Below are positions 1 through 4,974 of a DNA stretch of 5,203 nucleotides, piece after piece. The DNA is from an uncultured Chthonomonas sp. Lineage in GTDB: Bacteria > Armatimonadota > Chthonomonadetes > Chthonomonadales > CAJBBX01. The notes beneath the pieces are model-generated. The model made no database searches. It had not been told where the DNA came from and was given only the letters and a program-made list of their open reading frames with translations. Every line of letters starts with the position of its first letter. Positions within the stretch are counted from its first letter, which is position 1. The DNA is taken from contig CAISOI010000778.1 in NCBI GenBank assembly GCA_903886985.1, positions 1 to 5,203 of the forward strand, read 5' to 3'. Made by a program: the position numbers and the translations under genes.

Positions 1-179
1 CTATAATTGAATACCCAAACGTCTGTAATTTCGGGAAGATAGTGACGATCGGTCAAGGAAACGACAAGGAAGGTGCCATCAATGCTGTGGGGATCGTTCA
101 ATATAATCCAATAGTGCGCCGGTTTACCGTCTCGTAAATCAATTTTGTAAACGTGACCTTCGTGCGCAGGCTCTGCCAA
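1..179 (-). CDS. Probable toxin partner of the Panacea antitoxin, N-terminal 59 residues only (possibly MazF/PemK-like barrel)
   Basis: This reading frame opens with TTG at 179-177, directly after the antitoxin's TAA, and stays open to the window edge, so the C-terminus is missing. It has no ATG or GTG alternative. The protein begins LAEPAHEGHVYKIDL (first residue Met in vivo), then a hydrophobic strand HYWIILNDP (residues 22-30), a polar turn, a second hydrophobic strand TFLVVSLTD (36-44) and a region containing D54 and W56. The order GxVYxIDL, then xxWIILNDP, then xxVVSLTD resembles the small SH3-like barrels of MazF/PemK ribonuclease toxins (Gx-hydrophobic-VDL, then VVSND, then VxPLT). That fold assignment is inference from pattern alone. 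Position after a DUF4065 gene is the usual arrangement of Panacea toxin-antitoxin pairs, which supports the toxin role. The SD is weak (GGTG about 9 nt upstream), so translation probably depends on coupling to the antitoxin. It could instead be an uncharacterised conserved protein. Confidence 0.72.
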   Translation of the reverse strand, partial: MAEPAHEGHVYKIDLRDGKPAHYWIILNDPHSIDGTFLVVSLTDRHYLPEITDVWVFNY

Positions 180-740
180 TTACGCGGACACCGCTTCGAA
201 GTATTCAATTTCTTGAGCACGTTCTCTTGCCTCGCAAGGTGACGTCTCCAAACCAAACTCGAAGATTGATTCGAGAGATATCGGCGAGGATGATTTCGTC
301 TTCTCACAGGTCTTATCCCACTCTGGAAACTCATGCGTCAGAGTGACGAGATCCCATTTATCTTTAGCACCGTGGCTATTCCATACTGAAGTAAGTATTT
401 CAATCTCGAAATCAGAGAGATAATCACTTATCTCTATTTCGGATTTCAGACGGCAATAGTTTGACGGAGAATCGGGACCGTCAAACGGGACAAATTCTAT
501 GCACTTACACCACAAAGCAGAATCTGTTTTGCCTTTCATCAAATTCAGTACGTCCGAGAGAACGGGCCCATTCTGCATACTGACAAAGCGAGAACCTGTT
601 ATTAGCGAGGTACTCTTCGCCATGCATTCTCGTTCAGATATAACCATTAGCTTCATCAACGTAAGGTCATTGAGCTTGTGATTAAGATCTTGACGCAAGA
701 AATAGACAGCCATTGCAGTTGCCTTATCTTCTCGGAACAT
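180..740 (-). CDS. Panacea (DUF4065, SocA-like) domain antitoxin
   Basis: A 186-residue protein with the landmarks of the DUF4065/Panacea domain. Residues 26-33 are LTLMKLMV, matching the family's LxxxKLxY helix. Residues 48-66 carry TGSRFVSMQNGPVLSDVL, matching the 'itgd-fvsM-GPVlS' block. Residues 108-141 carry LSDFEIEIL, then V119, a Gly near 124, and LVTLTHEFPEW, matching the 'LS-E-IL...V...G...W-L...TH..PEW' C-terminal block. Panacea proteins are the neutralising half of toxin-antitoxin pairs and are known to partner many unrelated toxin folds by direct binding. The adjacent downstream gene fits as the toxin. The ATG at 740 is preceded by AAAAAGG at an 11-nt spacing, which is not ideal. 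An internal ATG at residue 10 also has an AAGG upstream, but residues 5-15 look like the domain's first helix, so the longer form is preferred. The residues after 150 (SSSPISLESIFEFGLE) match the usual tail. Confidence 0.88.
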   Translation of the reverse strand: MFREDKATAMAVYFLRQDLNHKLNDLTLMKLMVISERECMAKSTSLITGSRFVSMQNGPVLSDVLNLMKGKTDSALWCKCIEFVPFDGPDSPSNYCRLKSEIEISDYLSDFEIEILTSVWNSHGAKDKWDLVTLTHEFPEWDKTCEKTKSSSPISLESIFEFGLETSPCEARERAQEIEYFEAVSA

Positions 741-789
741 TATTCTTCAGACCTTTTTCCTAATCGTGTCAACGGACACCTTGCTCTTC

Positions 790-818
790 AACATAATTGC
801 CAGGTTCAGCTTAGGCAA
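790..818 (-). promoter_or_regulatory. Candidate promoter for the toxin-antitoxin pair
   Basis: On the minus strand TTGCCT (818-813) is followed after exactly 17 nt by TATGTT (795-790). Each hexamer matches the sigma-70 consensus at 4 of 6 positions. Transcription would start near 783, giving a leader of about 43 nt. The leader would contain a small inverted repeat, GTGTC-AACG-GACAC (766-779), that could serve as an operator or hairpin. A competing candidate is an extended -10, TGGTACAAT, at 874-866 without a good -35. The rest of the 741-1036 gap shows no gene I can support. Confidence 0.3.
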
Positions 819-982
819 GTAGGTGTGTCGAGCTAATCCTTTTACGAACTATGATTATCCAAAAAATTGTACCACAGGTAGACAAAAAGTGATATTAGTT
901 CAGTTCGAGATAAAAGTAAATGCTACGGCAGTACAGTACGAAGGGCAAATAGTTGCGGATCAATCTGCAAAACACCCACAGC

Positions 983-1012
983 AAAACGGACCCAGCAAAA
1001 TGAATTGCTGGG
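983..1012 (-). terminator. Probable intrinsic terminator of the secreted stalk-domain gene
   Basis: Starting 25 nt after the TAG stop at 1037 on the minus strand is a perfect 8-bp stem, CCCAGCAA/TTGCTGGG (1012-1005 with 998-991), enclosing a 6-nt loop. It is followed by TCCG and then four T residues (986-983). The stem is GC-rich at its base, but the T tract is short and offset by four bases, so termination may be partial. It would separate the large secreted-protein gene from the toxin-antitoxin pair downstream. Confidence 0.55.
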
Positions 1013-1036
1013 GCCGAAGTGTCACTGCGGTGCGAA

Positions 1037-2872
1037 CTATTTGAAGCGAACAGTCGTAACGGCAGATTGTTCGTTCGTAGTGCTGAGGACAACGGCGCTC
1101 AGCGTGTATTCCGTATCTCTGCGACCGAAAATGCTTGCAAGGTTGATCGGTGCTGAGATCCACTTTCCATCCGGTGATACTTTAATATCCTGTTGACCGG
1201 CGGTTCCACGCACGCCCACAATACCCAACACTCGGTTGACGTATTGGATTTTCATGGTGACGGTTGCGTTGGGTTGGGCTGTTCCTCGGACTACGAGTGT
1301 GTCGCCAATTGTGTCGTTATTTCCCGGGAATGTAATAACTGGGGCGGCGGGCGGTCCGCTTCGCAATCGAGCGGGGCGACCATAGCTATCCACATAGACA
1401 CGCCCATCCTGCATCATAAGCTTCGCGGATAGATGTGCTCCTTCCATATCGTCGCCGGGGCGGATCTTGTAGGTGCCAACATATACTCCTGCGGTTTCCT
1501 CACGGAGTCTTCGATCCTTGATCGGTCCGAGACTCCATCTGCCATCCCCACCGGGTGTGCCGATCATTCGGACATTGACCGTATCTCCCAACTGGAGATC
1601 ACCCGCCGCATTTGTTTCAATGCGGTTGATTCCAAGGATGCTGGCAGGGTTCGTAACGGGCCGCCCTTCGATTGGGGCGCGAGATCGAGCCGCTTCCGCG
1701 ACTGAGAAATTCCACTTCCGATCGGTCTGGTTTCCTGCGCGATCACGTGCCATAACTTCTACCACGTGGATGCCTGGATTCAAGGCTCGGTTGGGAGTAT
1801 AGGTAAAGAATTGTGGAGTCATTGTGGTCTGATTGGTGACTTCTATGCCATCCAGAAGAACGCGTGTTTGGTCGCTGGCGATGCCGCTTCCGCCCATATC
1901 GCTGAATGTTGCGGAGATCAACGGTCGATCTTTGGAGACTTCTGCCTGATGAGCGGGAGTTATGTCGGAGACGGTGGGTGCCGTAGTATCGATCTGGATG
2001 AGATCACCCGATTGAAGGAACGGTCCCACGAGAGCTGGGTTATCCGTAACTTTCAAGCCTCCTACAACTGCTGCCTCAGTGACGTTGATATTACGACCGG
2101 CGGGAACGGTCCAGCTTCCTTCATAGAGACCGGGTTCGACCTCGCGCATGGTAACTGCCTCTACCAATCCGGGGATACGAAATGTTGCACTCTGTCGTGG
2201 GGTTCCGCGCATTCGAACGCCAAGTACATCGCCCGCACGCAGCCATCCGCTGCGATGATCATGCGTTAGCGAGTTGATATTTAGCGCAATTGCTGGTGGT
2301 GGTGGCGCAACAGGTACCGGAACTCTGGTTAGGGGAGGATTGTTATCTCGGTTATTGCGATCGTTTCTGTCATTTCGATCATTTCTGGCATTTCGGTCGT
2401 TGCGATTATTATTGTTTCCGCCAGCTACATTGTTGTTGGCAGCTGAATCCTGAGTCGTGATGGCAACGGTTTGGGTTGAAGCTTCCCAATGGATGTCCGC
2501 GCCAAGTGTCTCGCCGACAAATCTTAGAGGAACCATTGTGCTGCCGCCGAGAGTCATCGCAGGTACATCAAGCGGTACTTGGTTGCCATTCACCTGTGCG
2601 GTTTTACTGCCGATTTGAAGCTGAAGGTCCAGATTTCCACGGCTGGCAATCACTGTGCGGGTCGTGGGGACCCAATCGACATAGGCGCCGAGTTTTTCCA
2701 GTACTCCTCGGAGAGGGACCATTACTCGACCATTGACCTGCTGCGGACCCATCCCAACAAACTGAATGGGATCTCCGTTTACTGTGACATGGATTTGCGC
2801 ACCCGCCATTGAACAGTGCGCAAATATAGCTACCCCCATCGTGAGGGTGAGATATCTTGAGATTGACTTCAT
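1037..2872 (-). CDS. Secreted Cu-amine-oxidase N-terminal (stalk) domain protein with Ig-like modules
   Basis: The start at 2872 is chosen because GGAGG sits 7 nt upstream and the resulting 611-residue protein begins with a textbook Sec signal peptide: MKSIS, a hydrophobic core, and probable cleavage after AGA near residue 25. An ATG 12 codons upstream would bury this signal. Residues 27-140 form a Cu_amine_oxidN1-type domain with its two half-repeats visible as MVPLRGVLEKLGAYVDW and MVPLRFVGETLGADIHW. The catalytic amine oxidase domain is absent, so enzyme activity is not implied. Residues 143-195 are a disordered Asn/Arg/Asp then Pro-rich linker. Four beta-rich modules follow: module A (196-275), an Ig/cadherin-like module (296-393, with APTVSDITPA and ARDRAGNQ), module A again (411-492), and a C-terminal bacterial Ig-like module (506-611, with GTAQPNATV and PDGKW). 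There is no LPxTG anchor or C-terminal membrane helix. It is probably an extracellular or cell-wall-associated adhesive or structural protein; the ligand is unknown. Confidence 0.85.
   Translation of the reverse strand: MKSISRYLTLTMGVAIFAHCSMAGAQIHVTVNGDPIQFVGMGPQQVNGRVMVPLRGVLEKLGAYVDWVPTTRTVIASRGNLDLQLQIGSKTAQVNGNQVPLDVPAMTLGGSTMVPLRFVGETLGADIHWEASTQTVAITTQDSAANNNVAGGNNNNRNDRNARNDRNDRNDRNNRDNNPPLTRVPVPVAPPPPAIALNINSLTHDHRSGWLRAGDVLGVRMRGTPRQSATFRIPGLVEAVTMREVEPGLYEGSWTVPAGRNINVTEAAVVGGLKVTDNPALVGPFLQSGDLIQIDTTAPTVSDITPAHQAEVSKDRPLISATFSDMGGSGIASDQTRVLLDGIEVTNQTTMTPQFFTYTPNRALNPGIHVVEVMARDRAGNQTDRKWNFSVAEAARSRAPIEGRPVTNPASILGINRIETNAAGDLQLGDTVNVRMIGTPGGDGRWSLGPIKDRRLREETAGVYVGTYKIRPGDDMEGAHLSAKLMMQDGRVYVDSYGRPARLRSGPPAAPVITFPGNNDTIGDTLVVRGTAQPNATVTMKIQYVNRVLGIVGVRGTAGQQDIKVSPDGKWISAPINLASIFGRRDTEYTLSAVVLSTTNEQSAVTTVRFK
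2339..2416 (-). repeat. Asn-Arg-Asp repeat tract inside the stalk-domain gene
   Basis: Codons here encode a run of N, R and D built on an imperfect NDRN unit repeated several times (NNRNDRNARNDRNDRNDRNN and onward). The DNA shows recurring minus-strand AATGAYCG-like steps with silent variation, so the unit is degenerate rather than a fresh perfect microsatellite. It forms the first half of a flexible linker between the N-terminal stalk domain and the Ig-like modules. Such a tract could vary in length between strains by slippage. Confidence 0.7.
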
Positions 2873-2879
2873 TGAAATT

Positions 2880-2884
2880 CCTCC
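2880..2884 (-). promoter_or_regulatory. Strong SD deciding the start of the stalk-domain gene
   Basis: GGAGG (part of CCGGAGGAA on the minus strand) ends 7 nt before the ATG at 2872. The upstream in-frame ATG at 2908 lacks a comparable site. This fixes the start at the residue that begins the signal peptide. Confidence 0.8.
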
Positions 2885-2897
2885 GGAATTGAAGCCG

Positions 2898-2921
2898 TGA
2901 TTCGACATCTACTTCGAATCA
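2898..2921. repeat. 8-bp inverted repeat in the leader of the stalk-domain gene
   Basis: TGATTCGA (2898-2905) and TCGAATCA (2914-2921) are perfect complements separated by 8 nt. The repeat lies 13 nt upstream of the SD, so it could be an operator half-site pair or a leader hairpin. There is no run of T to make it a terminator. Function is inferred only from position. Confidence 0.4.
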
Positions 2922-3026
2922 AACCGACCTCATTAACTAAGGCGAATTTCGAAGACGTCTTGTTCTGTTCCGGAAGAATAGTGAAAGTGGGGCTGGAGGC
3001 GGAGTTGGACTATTGAGGCAAGGACT

Positions 3027-3293
3027 TCACTGCTGCTTCCACACTTCTACAGTAATCGTTTCGCCGACTGATTTGCCGATGGCTTTCATTACGGCTTTGT
3101 TGAGTGGTAGAAAATGCGTGCCGTCGCCTGTCGGGAGGCTGGTTACCGCGAATTCATGACCCTCAATCTTCGCCATAACCTTTGTGGCTTTGCCCGTACC
3201 AAGATAAGCGGAGGATTCTGGCCAAGTAACGAAAGTCCACCCGCCTTCTTTATTTTCTTTGGTTATGGTCGCTGTAAATATGGCTTTGCTCAA
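3027..3293 (-). CDS. DUF1905 domain protein, TTG start
   Basis: An 88-residue protein that is essentially a single DUF1905 domain. It starts MSKAIFTATI, followed by GGWTFVTWP (18-25), where the family has 'gg-fV-vP'. Next is a Gly-containing segment with KVMAKIEGHEFAVTSLPTG (38-56), matching 'V-g-inG-pf-tSl-P-G'. It ends with THFLPLNKAVMKAIGKSVGETITVEV (59-84), matching 'h-lplnkalrkalG-vGd-v-v'. The biochemical role of DUF1905 is not established. Some longer relatives carry a second YdeI/OmpD-associated-like segment, which is absent here. The start is TTG at 3293, preceded in frame immediately by TAA, so no longer form exists. GAGGAG (3306-3301) lies 7 nt upstream and makes the TTG convincing. 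The gene lies 123 nt after the membrane protein gene and about 150 nt before the stalk-domain gene. No clear terminator separates it from the latter, so some cotranscription is possible. Confidence 0.85.
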   Translation of the reverse strand: MSKAIFTATITKENKEGGWTFVTWPESSAYLGTGKATKVMAKIEGHEFAVTSLPTGDGTHFLPLNKAVMKAIGKSVGETITVEVWKQQ

Positions 3294-3300
3294 TTAGGTA

Positions 3301-3306
3301 CTCCTC
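3301..3306 (-). promoter_or_regulatory. SD supporting the TTG start of the DUF1905 gene
   Basis: GAGGAG on the minus strand lies 7 nt before TTG at 3293, the same spacing as at the ATG-initiated neighbours. This is the main evidence that the non-standard codon is a real start. Confidence 0.75.
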
Positions 3307-3377
3307 GAGAATATTTGTGACCAGCAACGGATTATTTATTTCTGTACAATGGTATTTTAACGGTGTTGGATTATTCC

Positions 3378-3405
3378 TGTGGCAATTGCAACAATATTTG
3401 TCACA
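3378..3405. repeat. Imperfect inverted repeat between membrane protein and DUF1905 genes
   Basis: TGTGGCAA (3378-3385) and TTGTCACA (3398-3405) pair at 7 of 8 positions around a 12-nt AT-rich centre. It begins 11 nt beyond the membrane protein gene's stop and 84 nt or more upstream of the DUF1905 start. It could be a regulator site for the DUF1905 gene; the stem is too AT-rich and lacks a T tract for a good terminator. I see no convincing -35/-10 pair next to it. Confidence 0.25.
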
Positions 3406-3416
3406 CTTTTCCACCG

Positions 3417-4295
3417 TCAAGAACGAATTGACATAACCTCTTGGACTGCGTCTTCGACGGCCTGGGTCTGTGCGGTAATTTGGCTCACGACGCGCTTGAC
3501 CTCTTCTACGTCCGGAGCAGTGAGAGCCGATGGAGCCACCTGCAAACGCGAGACAGAGGCCTGAACAGAAAGGAGAGTCTGCTCAATTACCTCCACCTGG
3601 GCATCCAGTCGCTCCAGGAGGGGAGCTAACTCTTTGGCATTGCGCAATCGTTCGTCATACATCGTGAGGCTCTGGGTCAGATCCTGGCGCGCCTGCAGAT
3701 CCTCGACTTTGGCGATGCGCTCCGCCAACCGTTCTCGATCGTCCACAAGCGCCGCTGCAGACTCTGCGCCGGTGGCTTTGCGCAAGCGCTCTCGTCGATT
3801 ATTCACGTAGCGTGCCTGCTCCAAGAGTGTGCCCAGTGTGCTCAAGATATCCTGTCCGGTCTGCTCTGAGATGTTGCCACCCGCTTCTATCAGAGCACAG
3901 ACCGTTTCGAGATAGATTGTCTCCGGTCCGCCTAATGTAAAACCAGTTGAGAGCGCGCGAAGTTCTTCTGCAGAAACCAGAGTGTTTCGCCCGTACTTTG
4001 CCATTAGAATTGAGCCCACACCAGTACCGATGGCCGTTAAGTACGCAGCCATAAAGGTCAGTCCACCGATAGCGGCTCCATTGGCTCCTGATGCGGTAAG
4101 TGTCATAAACGTAAAAGCAGACGCAAAAGCCGCTCCACCAGATATTCGCCATCCCAAGCCCTTCCAGCGACGTGCCAAAACGGTTCGCAGTCCGGCTTCT
4201 TCTGGTCGTGAGTGATGGCCGAATCCCGAATTCCACATCCGTGATTTTAAGATTTCTGCCACACTGGGATGAAGATCGTTTAGACCGAGCTGCAT
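3417..4295 (-). CDS. Unrecognised membrane protein: two TM helices plus long coiled-coil tail
   Basis: I do not recognise this 292-residue protein. The start at 4295 is chosen because GAGGAG (4308-4303) lies 7 nt upstream. An ATG 16 codons further up (4343) has no visible SD. Residues 1-50 are soluble and end in a basic stretch (RTVLARRWKGLGWR). Residues 51-69 and 74-99 are two Ala/Gly/Thr-rich hydrophobic helices joined by a short small-residue turn (SGANG), so a hairpin in the membrane is likely, with both ends on the same side; the basic residues before TM1 and after TM2 suggest the cytoplasm. Residues 100-174 are predicted helical by eye. Residues 179-253 are rich in Leu, Glu, Arg and Gln with heptad-like spacing (RERLAERIAKVEDL, ELAPLLERLDAQVEVIEQTL), suggesting a coiled coil. 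A further helix (262-290) closes the protein. The architecture suggests a scaffold or oligomerising membrane protein; no catalytic motif is evident. Confidence 0.8.
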   Translation of the reverse strand: MQLGLNDLHPSVAEILKSRMWNSGFGHHSRPEEAGLRTVLARRWKGLGWRISGGAAFASAFTFMTLTASGANGAAIGGLTFMAAYLTAIGTGVGSILMAKYGRNTLVSAEELRALSTGFTLGGPETIYLETVCALIEAGGNISEQTGQDILSTLGTLLEQARYVNNRRERLRKATGAESAAALVDDRERLAERIAKVEDLQARQDLTQSLTMYDERLRNAKELAPLLERLDAQVEVIEQTLLSVQASVSRLQVAPSALTAPDVEEVKRVVSQITAQTQAVEDAVQEVMSIRS

Positions 4296-4302
4296 AAAGA
4301 GA

Positions 4303-4308
4303 CTCCTC
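4303..4308 (-). promoter_or_regulatory. SD deciding the start of the coiled-coil membrane protein
   Basis: GAGGAG on the minus strand ends 7 nt before the ATG at 4295. It shortens the protein by 16 residues compared with the first possible ATG at 4343. Confidence 0.7.
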
Positions 4309-4387
4309 GCCGAGAACCCGTCTCGCATTATGGTGGGACACATAAAGTGCAGGATGGATATCGCTCTTCTTGGTCAAGAGCTAATGC

Positions 4388-4396
4388 ATTTTAGCA
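4388..4396 (-). promoter_or_regulatory. Candidate extended -10 for the membrane protein gene
   Basis: TGC-TAAAAT on the minus strand matches the TGn extended -10 with 5 of 6 bases of TATAAT. No good -35 is seen 17 nt upstream, which extended -10 promoters can tolerate. A start near 4381 would leave a long leader before the preferred ATG at 4295. Confidence 0.3.
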
Positions 4397-4581
4397 GTTT
4401 CCGAATTAAGATCATACTACGCAGAAAAAGCGGCAGATACAATCCTCTTCAACGCTCGCCACTTAGCCCGCTATATTAGTGACTTCCTGAATTTCTCCAG
4501 AAAGTCCTCCTCCGCCGTGTAAACAGGCTCTACCAACTAAAAGACGGAGTTGAACTAGTTAAGGTTAATATCTGCCACCTA

Positions 4582-4610
4582 TTGCAATGCCTTAATCCAT
4601 GTGCTATACT
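4582..4610 (+). promoter_or_regulatory. Sigma-70-type promoter of the ArsR-SRPBCC operon
   Basis: TTGCAA (4582-4587, 4 of 6 consensus bases) is separated by exactly 17 nt from TATACT (4605-4610, 5 of 6). The ATG of the ArsR gene begins 8 nt after the -10, where transcription would be expected to start, and no SD precedes it. The transcript is therefore probably leaderless. Confidence 0.75.
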
Positions 4611-4631
4611 GAACCATATGGTTCAGTATAG
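4604..4631. promoter_or_regulatory. Perfect 28-bp palindrome, probable ArsR operator
   Basis: The 14-base half CTATACTGAACCAT (4604-4617) is the exact reverse complement of ATGGTTCAGTATAG (4618-4631), with no spacer. It covers the whole -10 hexamer, the predicted transcription start and the first five codons (MVQYS). ArsR-family repressors are homodimers that bind palindromes at their own promoters, so repressor bound here would block RNA polymerase directly. The symmetry is seen in the sequence; the binding is inference. Confidence 0.8.
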
Positions 4632-4974
4632 TCAAACTCAATTTGATACTTCGTTCGGCGCGCTCTCGGATGCCACCCGGCGCGGCATTCTGGAACAGCT
4701 CGGCCTTGCGGATGCTTCGATCACCGCTCTTGCCGAGAGATTCCACATGACCCTTACGGGAATGAAGAAACACATAGGCATCTTAGAGCGAGCGGGGTTC
4801 GTCCGCACAGAGAAAGTTGGGCGCATACGGACCTGCAAACTCGGGCCGCGCAGGCTGGAAGAAGAGGCGGCATGGATCGAAAAGTATCGCCAGCTCTGGG
4901 CCGCACGATTCGACGAGTTGGACATTGTTGTCGAGGAATTGAAACTTAAGGAGAGAGCAAATGGAAGCAAATAA
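4618..4974 (+). CDS. ArsR-family winged-helix repressor
   Basis: A 118-residue helix-turn-helix protein of the ArsR type that typically precedes an SRPBCC gene. Residues 9-28 (FDTSFGALSDATRRGILEQL) match the family's 'F-ALaDpTRR-IL--L' opening. Residues 34-60 contain the helix-turn-helix (SITALAERFHMTLTGMKKHIGILERAG). FVRTEKVGRIRTCKL (61-75) is the beta wing. The tail AAWIEKYRQLWAARFDEL (84-101) is the usual 'WLe-yr-fWe-rld-L' dimer helix. No CxC-type metal-binding motif is present in the recognition region; only C73 is seen, so an arsenic or heavy-metal sensing role is unlikely and the inducer is unknown. The ATG at 4618 is chosen over an in-frame TTG at 4582 because the latter lies in the promoter -35. 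The gene is probably autorepressed through the palindrome at its start and is translationally coupled to the next gene by a 14-nt overlap. Confidence 0.92.
   Translation: MVQYSQTQFDTSFGALSDATRRGILEQLGLADASITALAERFHMTLTGMKKHIGILERAGFVRTEKVGRIRTCKLGPRRLEEEAAWIEKYRQLWAARFDELDIVVEELKLKERANGSK
4948..4953 (+). promoter_or_regulatory. SD of the SRPBCC gene inside the ArsR gene
   Basis: AAGGAG ends 7 nt before the ATG at 4961 and lies within the last codons of the ArsR gene. It supports the overlapping start and independent ribosome loading on the second gene. Confidence 0.75.

Larger units (their letters stand above)
4296..4617. other. Divergent intergenic region between membrane protein and ArsR genes
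   Basis: About 320 nt without a gene I can support. On the minus strand an extended -10, TGCTAAAAT (4396-4388), is the best promoter candidate for the membrane protein gene. It would give a leader of about 85 nt. It overlaps a short inverted repeat, GCTAA-TGCATT-TTAGC (4380-4395). The right end holds the ArsR promoter and half of its operator. Between them, 4471-4578 on the minus strand reads as a protein-like frame broken by two TAG codons (see findings). Confidence 0.5.

Noticed and set aside
98..334. 78-codon minus-strand frame overlapping the antitoxin/toxin junction
   Set aside because: Arg-rich, no family resemblance, and it shadows the DUF4065 gene, whose frame shows clear conserved motifs.
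738..772. Perfect TTGACA (772-767, minus strand) upstream of the antitoxin as a -35 box
   Set aside because: No acceptable -10 lies 16-19 nt downstream; AATAAT is 22 nt away and overlaps the start codon. The hexamer is better explained as part of the GTGTC-AACG-GACAC inverted repeat.
823..1044. 73-codon plus-strand frame in the gap next to the toxin-antitoxin pair
   Set aside because: No SD, no recognisable motif, and it runs through the probable terminator hairpin and into the end of the stalk-domain gene.
1766..2269. 167-codon plus-strand frame inside the stalk-domain gene
   Set aside because: Cys- and Gly-rich antisense shadow. The opposite strand encodes convincing Ig-like modules and duplicated motifs.
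3799..4377. 192-codon minus-strand frame overlapping the membrane protein
   Set aside because: Out-of-frame shadow without coherent hydrophobic or coiled-coil pattern. The alternate frame has an SD, TM helices and heptads.
4505..4545. tRNA-like stretch on the minus strand: AGTTGGTAGAGC followed by TGTTTACACGG, like a D-arm and a tRNA-Val anticodon loop
   Set aside because: The D-stem 5' half does not pair, the anticodon stem is imperfect, and no T-arm (GTTCGA-like) or matching acceptor stem is present. It also overlaps a protein-like frame. At most a chance or degraded resemblance.
4582..4617. Longer ArsR protein starting at the in-frame TTG at 4582
   Set aside because: The TTG is part of the probable -35 hexamer and the extension would not be transcribed from that promoter. 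The family normally begins near residue 1 of the ATG-4618 form.
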